Shown: one piece after another, positions 27,076-35,238 of the stretch
How the letters are laid out: the number at the start of each line of letters is the position of its first letter
How positions within the stretch are numbered: the first letter of the stretch is position 1
Source: Acidaminobacter sp. JC074
Lineage (GTDB): Bacteria > Bacillota > Clostridia > Peptostreptococcales > Acidaminobacteraceae
NCBI RefSeq assembly: GCF_022496765.1
Contig: NZ_VANV01000021.1
Span: 42,387-106,386, forward strand
Direction: 5' to 3'
DNA length: 64,000 nucleotides
Translations under genes and position numbers: made by a program
The notes under the pieces: generated by a model
What the model was told of the DNA's origin: nothing
Seen by the model: the letters and a program-made list of their open reading frames with translations, nothing else
The model's database searches: none

Positions 27076-28596
27076 ATGGATTATAAAACATTATCAAAAA
27101 AGATTGAAAACATGCAAGATGATATCTTTGCTAACAAATATTCACTTGATGAACTCGACCAGCTTATTCAGTTTGCTGAAGAACTAGATCATGTCAATGC
27201 CAAACTGGAATTACTACTGGCCAAGGGTTTGTACTATTATCTAAAAGACGATGCTAAGGAGGCCTTTGAAGTCCTTACAAAAGCTCAAATCCTAGCTACT
27301 AATTTAGGAAATATAGAAAGTTTGGTGATCATAGAAACACGTTTAGGCGCACTCTATACGCATCTTGGTTTTTTTAATCATTCTTTTCAACTCTTTATGT
27401 CAGCACTTGAAAAAGTTACAGATAACAAGCTCGTTAAATACCTTGGGCCTTTAAACGCCAACATTGGTACTTGCTTATTCAAGCTAGATATGATAGATGA
27501 AGCTACAAACTATACTAGAAAAGCCTATGAAATTATCAATAACCATGACAACACATTTCACCGATATTTTATTAACCTCAATTTAGCCAATGACCTTATT
27601 AAACAAGGCAAGCATGATGAAGCAAAAGCGTATCTAAGTACTGCACAAAATTTTATAGATGAAGTTGATGAGAGTACGCGTTTCATTCTAGCTATGACCT
27701 ACCATCTCATAGAAGCATACCAAGGGTACACCTTAGAATCCAGCCAGAAAATGAACTTACTCATCATGGATAAATACAATAAAGATACCCATATCAACCA
27801 TTATGACTATGTCATTGAATGGTGCATTGCTATGGACAAAAATGATTCTATTGATTTAGCAGAGAAAGCCATTGAACACTGCCTCGATTGTATTACTGAA
27901 CACGATTCCATTGCTAAATCCCAGCTTATGTATTATCTAGCAAAAATACATGAAGACCATGGAAACTTAGAAAAATCTATTAAACTTTACAAGGAATCAC
28001 GAGCCGTTCAAGACAGGCTATATAAGAAAAATCAACAGTTCATTACTGAAAACACCCTTAAGATACTTGATTTAACCAGACAAGTTAAAACGGTTATGGA
28101 AGAAAGTCTAAGAGATACACTGACTGAGTCACAAAATAGAAAAGCTCTCATAAAAGACGCTAAGAGCCTACTTGATCAAAATAAACTGTATGCCCTTCTT
28201 ATGTTTGATATTGATTTCTTTAAGGGCTATAACGATACTTATGGACATTTAAAAGGCGATGCATGTATCAGAGACATCATTAATGCTCTCTCAAAAATAT
28301 TACCTGAAGGAAAAGAACAGATTTACAGATATGGTGGTGATGAATTTATCATACTCTTATCAGAACATGTAAATATCCAGGATTTAGTCAGCATCATTTT
28401 AAATGCTGTACGTGATTTACAGATAGAACATATAACAAACAAACATCAAATAGCCACCATTAGTATTGGTGCGTCTACAAATTCTGATTCAAGAGAAGAT
28501 TTACAAAGCTTCATCGATCATGCAGATATGAACCTATATACTGCTAAGTTCAAAGGAAGAAACTGTGCATGCTATAATGGCAATATTATCAGATAA
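27076..28596 (+). CDS. TPR-repeat diguanylate cyclase (GGDEF)
   Basis: A 506-residue soluble protein. Residues ~1-330 are helical tetratricopeptide-like repeats, followed by a linker helix and a C-terminal GGDEF domain. The active-site loop YGGDEF is at 419-424 and the metal/GTP motif DIDFFKGYNDTYGH is intact, so it should make cyclic di-GMP. I see no RxxD inhibitory site in the expected place before GGDEF. AAGGAG precedes the ATG at 27076; an earlier in-frame TTG lies in the -35 box. It is flanked by two direct copies of the ~150 bp repeat. The signal sensed by the TPR part is unknown. Confidence 0.93.
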   Translation: MDYKTLSKKIENMQDDIFANKYSLDELDQLIQFAEELDHVNAKLELLLAKGLYYYLKDDAKEAFEVLTKAQILATNLGNIESLVIIETRLGALYTHLGFFNHSFQLFMSALEKVTDNKLVKYLGPLNANIGTCLFKLDMIDEATNYTRKAYEIINNHDNTFHRYFINLNLANDLIKQGKHDEAKAYLSTAQNFIDEVDESTRFILAMTYHLIEAYQGYTLESSQKMNLLIMDKYNKDTHINHYDYVIEWCIAMDKNDSIDLAEKAIEHCLDCITEHDSIAKSQLMYYLAKIHEDHGNLEKSIKLYKESRAVQDRLYKKNQQFITENTLKILDLTRQVKTVMEESLRDTLTESQNRKALIKDAKSLLDQNKLYALLMFDIDFFKGYNDTYGHLKGDACIRDIINALSKILPEGKEQIYRYGGDEFIILLSEHVNIQDLVSIILNAVRDLQIEHITNKHQIATISIGASTNSDSREDLQSFIDHADMNLYTAKFKGRNCACYNGNIIR

Positions 28597-28615
28597 GGCT
28601 CTAGGGCCTTATTTT
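28593..28615 (+). terminator. Rho-independent terminator after GGDEF gene
   Basis: ATAAGGC/GCCTTAT stem with a TCTAGG loop, then TTTTAAT. It overlaps the stop codon and is followed at once by repeat copy 3. Confidence 0.7.
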
Positions 28616-28620
28616 AATAC

Positions 28621-28767
28621 AAATAAAAAATCACCTGATTCGCACCAAGTGATTTCTCGCATAAAATATTAATAGGGGGGATTGAAGTTTAAAATCATCT
28701 ATTTACTATGATATCTCTCTTCTTGAATACATAATAACACCCCCATGTGTACTTCATATGTACATTT
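28621..28767. repeat. ~150 bp intergenic repeat, copy 3 of 3
   Basis: It lies between the convergent ends of the GGDEF gene and the Phd-Uma2 gene. It is nearly identical to copy 2. On the minus strand it begins about 20 bases after the Phd-Uma2 stop and ends in a Rho-independent terminator (stem AAATCACTTG/CAGGTGATTT plus T run). Confidence 0.92.
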
Positions 28768-28788
28768 GATGAAAAAATCATAAAATTT

Positions 28789-29499
28789 TTAAAAACTTTC
28801 ATCAAATTCGTATTCAAACTCAGGATATATAATCGACTTCCAGGCTTCTGAAGAACTATAGGCTTTTATAGAATGAACTTTTTGATCTTGGAAATTATAT
28901 ATTGTAACATACATTTCTTTTGGATCAATCACCCAAAACTCTTCTACGCCAGACAACTTATAGAGTTTTAACTTTTTAGTCTTATCTTTTTCTTGTGTAC
29001 TTGGTGATAGGACTTCAACAACTAATTTTGGTATCCCACGATAACGATCATTTTCATCAGCATCTTGTCTCCAGTTACATAATACCAATATGTCAGGTTG
29101 GACAACATTCCAATTATTTTCTGCCTTTAAAGTGACATCAAAAGGCGATACAAAAGCATCACATGGCTTTCCTCTTAAAAACTTGTCTAGAGCAACATGA
29201 AGCTTAGAAACAACCCACTGATGCCTTATGCTAGGTGATGTCATTAAGTAGACTTCTCCATCTATATACTCATATCTTTTGTCAGCAGTTTTATTCATTT
29301 TTTCAAAAGCTTCAAAAGACATTTTCAACCTATCTGCATTATATGCCGCCTCCGCTTCACAAACTCTGTCATAATTATTCTCTAGAGATACAAGCTTCGC
29401 AACAGTGAGACCATTCTTTGTTATTTCAACGTCTTCTGATGCACACAACCTCAGATACTTACCGAATGAATTCTTAATTTCTGTCGATGTAACTTTCAT
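28789..29499 (-). CDS. Phd/YefM antitoxin-like domain fused to Uma2-family PD-(D/E)XK nuclease
   Basis: A 236-residue two-domain protein. Residues 1-45 match the Phd/YefM antitoxin DNA-binding fold (VTSTEIKNSFGKYLRLC, then ITKNGLTVAKLV). Residues ~60-236 are a Uma2/DUF820 domain, a PD-(D/E)XK nuclease relative common in bacteria: QPD136ILVL, VVE162VLSPST, KKLKLY and GVEEFWVIDP. Function of Uma2 proteins is unproven. AGGAGGTG precedes the ATG at 29499. The promoter overlaps a tandem 9-base repeat that the Phd-like domain probably binds. The fusion suggests a DNA-binding nuclease or a self-contained toxin-antitoxin derivative. Confidence 0.85.
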   Translation of the reverse strand: MKVTSTEIKNSFGKYLRLCASEDVEITKNGLTVAKLVSLENNYDRVCEAEAAYNADRLKMSFEAFEKMNKTADKRYEYIDGEVYLMTSPSIRHQWVVSKLHVALDKFLRGKPCDAFVSPFDVTLKAENNWNVVQPDILVLCNWRQDADENDRYRGIPKLVVEVLSPSTQEKDKTKKLKLYKLSGVEEFWVIDPKEMYVTIYNFQDQKVHSIKAYSSSEAWKSIIYPEFEYEFDESF

Positions 29500-29519
29500 A
29501 ATATCCACCTCCTAAATCA

Positions 29520-29560
29520 ATTGTAGCTAATTTAGCCAAAATGGTCAAATCAGTCAAAAT
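29520..29560 (-). promoter_or_regulatory. Promoter with four imperfect 9-base tandem repeats
   Basis: On the minus strand TTGACC-N17-TACAAT forms a good promoter for the Phd-Uma2 gene. Overlapping it are four units in a 9-base register (TTTTGACTG, ATTTGACCA, TTTTGGCTA, AATTAGCTA). Repeats of one helical face spacing over a promoter fit autoregulation by a Phd-type DNA-binding domain. Confidence 0.6.
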
Positions 29561-29581
29561 AAATACAAGTCATATGACTTG
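29556..29581 (-). terminator. Terminator after the 229-residue membrane protein gene
   Basis: CAAGTC/GACTTG stem around ATAT, then TATTTATTTT on the minus strand, four bases after the gene's stop. Confidence 0.65.
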
Positions 29582-29584
29582 CAT

Positions 29585-30274
29585 CTAAATGGGTAATAAG
29601 GGTATGACCATCATACCTACATAAAAGCTTATAAGATTGGCTACAATAACAGTTACAACCGTATATTTTGTGGCTAGTTCGTCTATATACCAAGACAATC
29701 CTAAAGACTCTACAAGCAAGATTAATACCTCAGAAAATATCAAGGCAAGGATGATATAACCGTAACCTGGTGTCATAGTTGATAGCCATATATTTAAAGA
29801 GCCCTGGGTTAAGAGATTTATCAGTAAAAAAGCTCTCCAAGATTTTTTACTTCTAAAACCAAATACAAAGAAGACTGCCGCCTCAACTATTAATGTCAGA
29901 AGTATTCTTATGGCAATTAGTACAGATGATCTAACAACACCTTTACCTTCACTCAGTTTTTCTTTTGAATAGTCTAAGCGATAATAAGACCTGTATTTGT
30001 CTAACTTAACAATCTCTATTTCAAAGGTTTTCTTGTCTGATACAAATTTTAAAACGTGATTTTTCTCATTTTTAAAATCGGATCGATAAAGAGAAAAAAA
30101 GTCCTCTCCTATTCTTTGATTTTTAGAAAGCTTTACATCACCATAATAGATCTCTAAGTCATCCGGTCCATCCATACACATAATCACTATAGAAGGCGGT
30201 TCAGCTGAATTGGCATAGACATTTAAGGGTGAAAGTAAGATAAATATTAAAATAAAAACTAATGACCTCTTCAT
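29585..30274 (-). CDS. Predicted membrane protein with signal peptide (unknown function)
   Basis: A 229-residue protein that I do not recognise by name. It has a signal peptide (MKRSLVFILIFILLSPLNVYANSA), an extracytoplasmic domain of about 95 residues rich in charged residues, then four or five hydrophobic helices (from about 118 to the end). Its ATG overlaps the stop of the histidine-phosphatase gene (ATGA), so the two are coupled. Similar signal-plus-multihelix proteins of unknown function are common in Bacillota. Confidence 0.75.
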   Translation of the reverse strand: MKRSLVFILIFILLSPLNVYANSAEPPSIVIMCMDGPDDLEIYYGDVKLSKNQRIGEDFFSLYRSDFKNEKNHVLKFVSDKKTFEIEIVKLDKYRSYYRLDYSKEKLSEGKGVVRSSVLIAIRILLTLIVEAAVFFVFGFRSKKSWRAFLLINLLTQGSLNIWLSTMTPGYGYIILALIFSEVLILLVESLGLSWYIDELATKYTVVTVIVANLISFYVGMMVIPLLPI

Positions 30275-30837
30275 AGAACATCCCTGTTAAAGTACTCAAT
30301 GGAAAAAGACTCATTTTTATAGTTCAGTAAGTTAACAGAACAATTATGAAGTCTTGTTTTACCGCTGCCAATTTCATTATCTGACAGATATGCAAGTACG
30401 GTATTAATGGCTGAACCATGAGACACAACTAAAATTGACTTGTTTGTATTTTCTCTGGCAATCTTATAAAGCGATGTCATCATCCTTTCAGTTACTAGTT
30501 CAGAATCTTCCATACCCTCAAACTTGCCATCAGGAAACTTAATTTTTCTCTCTGCTGATGTATAACCCGAAGCCTGACCATAATCTCTTTCAATGAGACC
30601 TTCTAAAGTAAAAACTCCATCTATGTCATGTTTTTTAGCAATGACATCAGCAGTCTCATATGCACGTTTTAAGGGACTTGAAAAGACCAGGTCTAACTTT
30701 TTATCACAAAAGTATTCAGATACTTTATCCGCCTGCATAAGACCAGTCTGATTAAGAGAAATATCTTCTCTCCCCTGTAGTTTAGTCAATCTATTCCACT
30801 CTGTTTCACCATGTCTTATTAAGTATATTTTTGTCAT
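30271..30837 (-). CDS. Histidine phosphatase family protein (phosphoglycerate-mutase-like)
   Basis: A 188-residue histidine phosphatase with the RHGETEWN motif at 8-15 (catalytic His9), SSPLKRAYETA (second Arg), the acid in LIERDYGQASG, and the distal catalytic His in VVSHGSAIN. Length and lack of extra domains fit the GpmB/CobC-like broad phosphatase group rather than true phosphoglycerate mutase. AGGAG precedes the ATG. It is first in a two-gene unit with a membrane protein of unknown role. Confidence 0.9.
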   Translation of the reverse strand: MTKIYLIRHGETEWNRLTKLQGREDISLNQTGLMQADKVSEYFCDKKLDLVFSSPLKRAYETADVIAKKHDIDGVFTLEGLIERDYGQASGYTSAERKIKFPDGKFEGMEDSELVTERMMTSLYKIARENTNKSILVVSHGSAINTVLAYLSDNEIGSGKTRLHNCSVNLLNYKNESFSIEYFNRDVL

Positions 30838-30942
30838 CTTATTCTCCTAGTATATTCTATTCATTATTTTAGCACTTATACTTATTCTACGATATAATCT
30901 ATGAATTGTCGTAACTTAACAGATATGAATTAATCTTTTCTT

Positions 30943-30980
30943 TATAAAAATAGGATATGCTCCTCTTAGGAAGCATATCC
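30943..30980 (-). terminator. Strong terminator of the aminotransferase-sulfatase-YfcC operon
   Basis: On the minus strand GGATATGC pairs with GCATATCC, with further inner pairs TCCT/AGGA, followed by TATTTTTATAAA. It lies 20 bases after the transporter gene's stop. Confidence 0.85.
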
Positions 30981-31000
30981 ATACATCTTATACCTTCTAT

Positions 31001-32443
31001 CTAAAATGGTCCTAAATTAATCATTTGAGCAATTGTTACTGCAGAAAATCCTATAATAGACCACGCAACCAACATTGGAACAACCCACTTGACCCATTTG
31101 CTGTATGGTACTTTACCAACTGCAAGACATGCCATCAAGGCACCTGAGGTAGGCGTTAAGATATTGGTGACACCATCACCATAGTGGAATGCTGTAACTG
31201 TAACCTGTCTGTTGATTTCCAATATGTCTGATATTGGGATCATTAAAGGCATGGTTGTCGCTGCCTGACCTGAACCAGATGGGATTAAAATATTTAAAAT
31301 CCATTGGAAAACATACATACCATTAACAGCGATTAGCTTAGGAGCACCACTTAGTAAGTTAGCTGAAAAATGTGTAATCGTATCTAATACCTGACCATCT
31401 TGTAAAACAACCAATAAGCCTCTTGCTACACCAACAATTAAAGCACCAAAAGCGATGTTCTTTGCACCGATTAAGAAATAATCTGCAATCTTGTGGGCTG
31501 GAAATCTTGCTATCAGGCCAAACAATATACCAAATCCTAAGTATACTGCAGCTATCTCATTGATGTACCAGCCATACTTGAAAACACCAAATACTGTAAG
31601 GGCTAAAGATGCTACTAGAGCAAGACCTAAGATCTTATGAGTTCTTGTATAATCAGGAATCTTTGAAAAATCAATGTCATCTTGACCACTTGGCTTGTTT
31701 GGATTATACATAATCGACTTTTCAGGATTTCTTTTTATCTTCATGGTATATCTATAAACAATAATAGTTGTCACTATAATGGTAATTACAAACCATATAG
31801 ACCTGTACCAAAGACCTGAATAAAGTGGCAGTTCAGCAAAAGATTGTGCAGTACCTAAAGAAAAAGGATTTAACATACCGTTGATATGACCTGCCCTAGC
31901 CCCGCAATAAGCCAAGCCAACAGCCGTTAACTCATCGCCACCCATGGCTTTTGAAAGTACCATTAGAATTGGAATAAAGATGATGATTTCTTCAGCAAGG
32001 CCCATAGTTGCAGCTAGACATGCAAGCATAATCACAATGATTGGAAACAAGAGCCATTCCTTACCCTGAAACTTCTTTATGTTGTGACCAACGATGGCTA
32101 GTGTAAAGCCTGTTTGTGTTAGAACTTCAAAAGCACCACCGATAATAAATATAAAGAATATAATACTGGCAACCTGCTTCATGCCTTTTGGTACTGCTAA
32201 AAGCATACCAAGTAATCCCACTGGCGAGTTGTCAACATACTGGAAGGTAGACGGATCAATAACCGTTTTTCCTGTTGCTTCATGTACTACTCTTTCAAAA
32301 CTACCGGATGGAATGATGTATGTCAGCAGTGTACAGGCAACAATTAATACTGCCAGTATGACATAGGCGTGTGTCAAACTTTGCTTAAGATTTGACTTAC
32401 CGGATACTTCCTCACTCTTTTTCTCTTTTAATGCATAACTCAT
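31001..32443 (-). CDS. YfcC/DcuC-family anaerobic carrier
   Basis: A ~480-residue membrane transporter with about 12 helices of the C4-dicarboxylate/arginine carrier family (YfcC group). Diagnostic stretches include LLTYIIPSGSFERV near the N-terminus, ILIPSGSGQAATTMPLMIP, and the C-terminal GDGVTNILTPTSGALMA. The ATG at 32443 follows a G5 run six bases away; an ATG at 32473 overlapping the sulfatase stop (TAATG) is the alternative. It is the last gene of an aminotransferase-sulfatase operon, so it may import a sulfated amino acid or export the product; the family carries dicarboxylates and basic amino acids. Confidence 0.9.
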   Translation of the reverse strand: MSYALKEKKSEEVSGKSNLKQSLTHAYVILAVLIVACTLLTYIIPSGSFERVVHEATGKTVIDPSTFQYVDNSPVGLLGMLLAVPKGMKQVASIIFFIFIIGGAFEVLTQTGFTLAIVGHNIKKFQGKEWLLFPIIVIMLACLAATMGLAEEIIIFIPILMVLSKAMGGDELTAVGLAYCGARAGHINGMLNPFSLGTAQSFAELPLYSGLWYRSIWFVITIIVTTIIVYRYTMKIKRNPEKSIMYNPNKPSGQDDIDFSKIPDYTRTHKILGLALVASLALTVFGVFKYGWYINEIAAVYLGFGILFGLIARFPAHKIADYFLIGAKNIAFGALIVGVARGLLVVLQDGQVLDTITHFSANLLSGAPKLIAVNGMYVFQWILNILIPSGSGQAATTMPLMIPISDILEINRQVTVTAFHYGDGVTNILTPTSGALMACLAVGKVPYSKWVKWVVPMLVAWSIIGFSAVTIAQMINLGPF

Positions 32444-32472
32444 GAATTTCCCCCTTTTTATAATATCATACA

Positions 32473-33942
32473 TTAGTCCGCTTTATTAAGTTCTTCAGGT
32501 ACAGGTGTACAGGCAAAATCTACACCCTGACTGAGTATCTTCTTATGTCCACCATATTTTCTCATACTTTCAAACTGATGAATTTTACTTTTCATAAATG
32601 TTTCTTCCGGATCGATAATCAGCCTAAGCTTATCTTCCATAGCAAAAACGACGGCTTCATAGTTTAAGTCTTGACCTAAGTCATGAAGCTCTTCAGGATC
32701 ATTTTTTAAATCAAACAACTGATTTGGAAAATCCACATGGTAGATAAACTTGTATCTATGGTCTCTTACCATATAGGATGAAGTAGATAGACCATCTGCA
32801 TGATACTCTGAAATGGCAAGTCTTTCTTTTTCAATCCTTTCTCTTCCCTGTGCAACTGGCCATAAAGATCTACCTGGCTTTTTTAAATCTTGATCTGATA
32901 AAGCTATACCCGCACCATCCAAAAGAGTTGGATATATATCAAACAAAGAAACATTTTCTTGAACTTCCATAGGTACTATATCAGGACCGTTCATAATCAT
33001 TGGGATAGAAACAGACTCTTCATAAAATAGCTCCTTAAACCATGTGGCATGTTCACCTAGCATCTCTCCATGATCTGTTGCATAAATAATCCTTGTGTTT
33101 TTATCGAGGCCTTGTAATTTAAGTGCTTTTAAAAGCATGCCAACCTGGTCATCAAGAAAAGAGCACATACCATAATAAACTGCTCTTGCCTTTCTGATTG
33201 TTTTTTCACTCATTTCATAGTCAACACCCATATACCTTCTCATCTCAGATACCACTGGATGTTTGGGTCTTTTGTCTAAAGAGAATTGTTTGGGAAGTGG
33301 CAGCTTGTCTGGCGGGTACAAATCCTTATACTTTTCAGGTGCAACCAGTGGATAATGTGGCGTGATATATCCTACCTGAATTATCCAAGGCTCATCATCC
33401 TCATTTTTACTAGCTATACAATCAATGGCTTCCTCAGTTGTTTTTCTATCAAACCTTAAATGTGGTGCATCTCCCCAGCGTGCGCCTGTAATGTTTTTTT
33501 CAAATGCATGTTTATAAGCATCATTACCAAATCCTCTGATGGCAGCAAAGTAATCACCAACACCACCATTAGCATTTAATGGATGTCTCATATCAGGAAA
33601 ACCTGTTTGACTAGAATCACTCTTATAGTGAAGCTTGCCTATAGTCGTCACCTTGATGCCTTCATCCACTAGGCGATGACCATATCCCTTTTCTTCTCCT
33701 CCATATGGGGACATATTATCCCAATAACCATACTTAGAACCAAAATCACCAACGGTCATACTTGCCCTTGATGGCATGCAAATTGGATTGTTGCAATAAG
33801 CATTTGTAAACCGAACACCTTCTGAAGCCAACTTGTCTAAGTTGGGTGTATGGATGTCTTCATTGCCATAACAGCCCAGCATTTTCTTACAATGTTCGTC
33901 ACTGAAAATAAATAGAGTATTCATTGCTTTTGTTTTAGTCAT
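32473..33942 (-). CDS. Type I sulfatase (CxPSR), cytoplasmic
   Basis: A 489-residue alkaline-phosphatase-superfamily sulfatase. Cys55 in ICMPSRAS is the residue converted to formylglycine (C-x-P-S-R motif), so a maturase (anSME, encoded elsewhere) is needed. Metal ligands appear in FIFSDEH (Asp15) and YATDHGEMLGEH, a motif shared with choline-sulfatase and phosphonate-monoesterase relatives. It lacks a signal peptide, unlike glycosaminoglycan sulfatases, so it acts on an imported small molecule. Its ATG overlaps the aminotransferase stop (ATGA). Confidence 0.92.
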   Translation of the reverse strand: MTKTKAMNTLFIFSDEHCKKMLGCYGNEDIHTPNLDKLASEGVRFTNAYCNNPICMPSRASMTVGDFGSKYGYWDNMSPYGGEEKGYGHRLVDEGIKVTTIGKLHYKSDSSQTGFPDMRHPLNANGGVGDYFAAIRGFGNDAYKHAFEKNITGARWGDAPHLRFDRKTTEEAIDCIASKNEDDEPWIIQVGYITPHYPLVAPEKYKDLYPPDKLPLPKQFSLDKRPKHPVVSEMRRYMGVDYEMSEKTIRKARAVYYGMCSFLDDQVGMLLKALKLQGLDKNTRIIYATDHGEMLGEHATWFKELFYEESVSIPMIMNGPDIVPMEVQENVSLFDIYPTLLDGAGIALSDQDLKKPGRSLWPVAQGRERIEKERLAISEYHADGLSTSSYMVRDHRYKFIYHVDFPNQLFDLKNDPEELHDLGQDLNYEAVVFAMEDKLRLIIDPEETFMKSKIHQFESMRKYGGHKKILSQGVDFACTPVPEELNKAD

Positions 33943-35102
33943 GATTTAAACATCTCCATTTCTTCAATCCTGTCAAAGGCTTCTTTGAGCGCCTCCTTAT
34001 TCACTGTACAGGCAAACCTTATAAAGCCTTCCCCACAATCACCAAATGCATTACCTGGTATGCCTAATACTCTGGCTTCTCGTAAAATCAACTCACTGAT
34101 TTCAGCAGATGTTAAACCTGTTTTTCTTATATTTACAAAGAGATAAAAGGTGCCCTTCGGTGGCAATACAGAGAGATTTTTAATCTTATTAATACGGTCT
34201 GCTGCATAAAACATTCTAGACTTATACTCTAAGATCATATCTGGCTGAATCATTTTTCGATTTTGCAAAGCAGCTATAGCTGCTCTTTGAGAAACAGACG
34301 ATGTTGTAAAAACAACATTTTCATTAATTAGCTGAATCACCTTTATCATATAAGAAGGTGCTATGATATTGCCGACACGCCAGCCTGTCATGGTAAAGTC
34401 TTTTGAAAAACTGTTAATGGTAATCGTTCTTTCTTTCATGCCTTCTAAACTTAGAAATGGAACAAATTTTTCTTGGTAAGAATATGAACCGTAAATGTCA
34501 TCAGCGATTACAAGAAGGTCATGCTTTTTTGCTATAGATGCAATATTTCTCATTGTTTCTAAGGTAAAGCACGTCCCCGTTGGATTGTTGGGCGTATTGA
34601 TGACAATAGCCTTTGTTTTATCAGTAATCAGCTTTTCAAGCCTTTCCATATTAATCTGAAAGTCCTCTTCTTCAAAAGTATCTAAAATGACAGGCACACC
34701 TCTTGTCAATTCAACTTGCTGAGGATATGGCGTGAAAAATGGTGCATGCATAATAACCTCGTCACCATCATCTAATATGGCTTCTAAAACAAGATACATG
34801 GCCACACAGCCACTTGCTGTTACCATGATCTCTTCGTCAAGTAAATCAATATTATATTCCTCTCCATAAAACTTTCTTATCTCATCTCTTAGCTCCGGAT
34901 CCCCTCTAAAATCCGTATACTTGGTATGTCCATTTTTTGCATCCTCAAATGCCTTTTCAATTATAATCTGATGTGTGGTTATATCAGGATCTCCTAGACT
35001 CAAATCAATCACGCCCTCATATTTCTTGGCAAGTTCATCTACCTGTCCCATGGGTGTAGATTTATCTACATGATATCTTTTTGATATATACTTATACTTC
35101 AC
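33939..35102 (-). CDS. Class I/II PLP aminotransferase
   Basis: A 387-residue fold-type I aminotransferase. The PLP lysine is Lys234 in NSFSKDFTMTGWRVG, and NNPTG (172-176) and the C-terminal Arg in FIRFACTV are conserved. The start is GTG at 35102 with an ideal AGGAGG five bases before it. Aspartate, aromatic and kynurenine aminotransferases look like this, so the amino donor cannot be fixed. It leads a three-gene operon with a sulfatase and a YfcC transporter, which suggests a sulfated amino acid as substrate. A cre-like element and a 10-base inverted repeat lie upstream. Confidence 0.9.
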   Translation of the reverse strand: MKYKYISKRYHVDKSTPMGQVDELAKKYEGVIDLSLGDPDITTHQIIIEKAFEDAKNGHTKYTDFRGDPELRDEIRKFYGEEYNIDLLDEEIMVTASGCVAMYLVLEAILDDGDEVIMHAPFFTPYPQQVELTRGVPVILDTFEEEDFQINMERLEKLITDKTKAIVINTPNNPTGTCFTLETMRNIASIAKKHDLLVIADDIYGSYSYQEKFVPFLSLEGMKERTITINSFSKDFTMTGWRVGNIIAPSYMIKVIQLINENVVFTTSSVSQRAAIAALQNRKMIQPDMILEYKSRMFYAADRINKIKNLSVLPPKGTFYLFVNIRKTGLTSAEISELILREARVLGIPGNAFGDCGEGFIRFACTVNKEALKEAFDRIEEMEMFKS

Positions 35103-35133
35103 TTTGTCCTCCTAGAATAAATTTCTGAATCTT

Positions 35134-35148
35134 ATGAAAACGTTCTCC
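35134..35148. promoter_or_regulatory. cre-like site upstream of the aminotransferase operon
   Basis: ATGAAAACGTTCTCC matches 14 of 15 positions of the catabolite-responsive element consensus WTGNAANCGNWNNCW. It lies about 35 bases before the GTG start, a position that would block elongation or initiation. Confidence 0.55.
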
Positions 35149-35156
35149 TGTAATTA

Positions 35157-35190
35157 TTGTCATATTTTTTTTAGCGCAATAATATGACAA
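35157..35190. promoter_or_regulatory. Inverted repeat between regulator and aminotransferase genes
   Basis: TTGTCATATT and AATATGACAA are perfect 10-base complements separated by 14 bases. A half-site-like TTGACTAATTC follows. It lies between the regulator gene's terminator and the operon it probably controls, so it is a candidate operator. Confidence 0.5.
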
Positions 35191-35212
35191 GAATTAGTCA
35201 AGAATTATGCAA

Positions 35213-35238
35213 TAAAAAAAGCAAGTCAATGACTTGCT
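35213..35238 (-). terminator. Terminator after the GGDEF-like/winged-helix regulator
   Basis: AGCAAGTC/GACTTGCT stem, AAT loop, then TTTTTTTATTG on the minus strand; it overlaps the regulator's stop codon. Confidence 0.85.

Noticed and set aside
26791..28767. Composite transposon carrying the GGDEF gene between repeat copies 2 and 3
   Set aside because: There is no transposase, no clear terminal inverted repeat and no target duplication visible; a third copy stands alone at 7391. The repeats fit an intergenic element better.
28621..28767. Tiny ORF of 8 codons on the minus strand of the repeat (ATG after a G5 run)
   Set aside because: The ATG is ATT in copy 1 and the peptide is only 8 residues, so it is not conserved as a coding unit.
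29520..29560. Short CRISPR-like tandem repeat
   Set aside because: The units are 9 bases, imperfect and without spacers, and they lie on a promoter; they are operator-like, not CRISPR.
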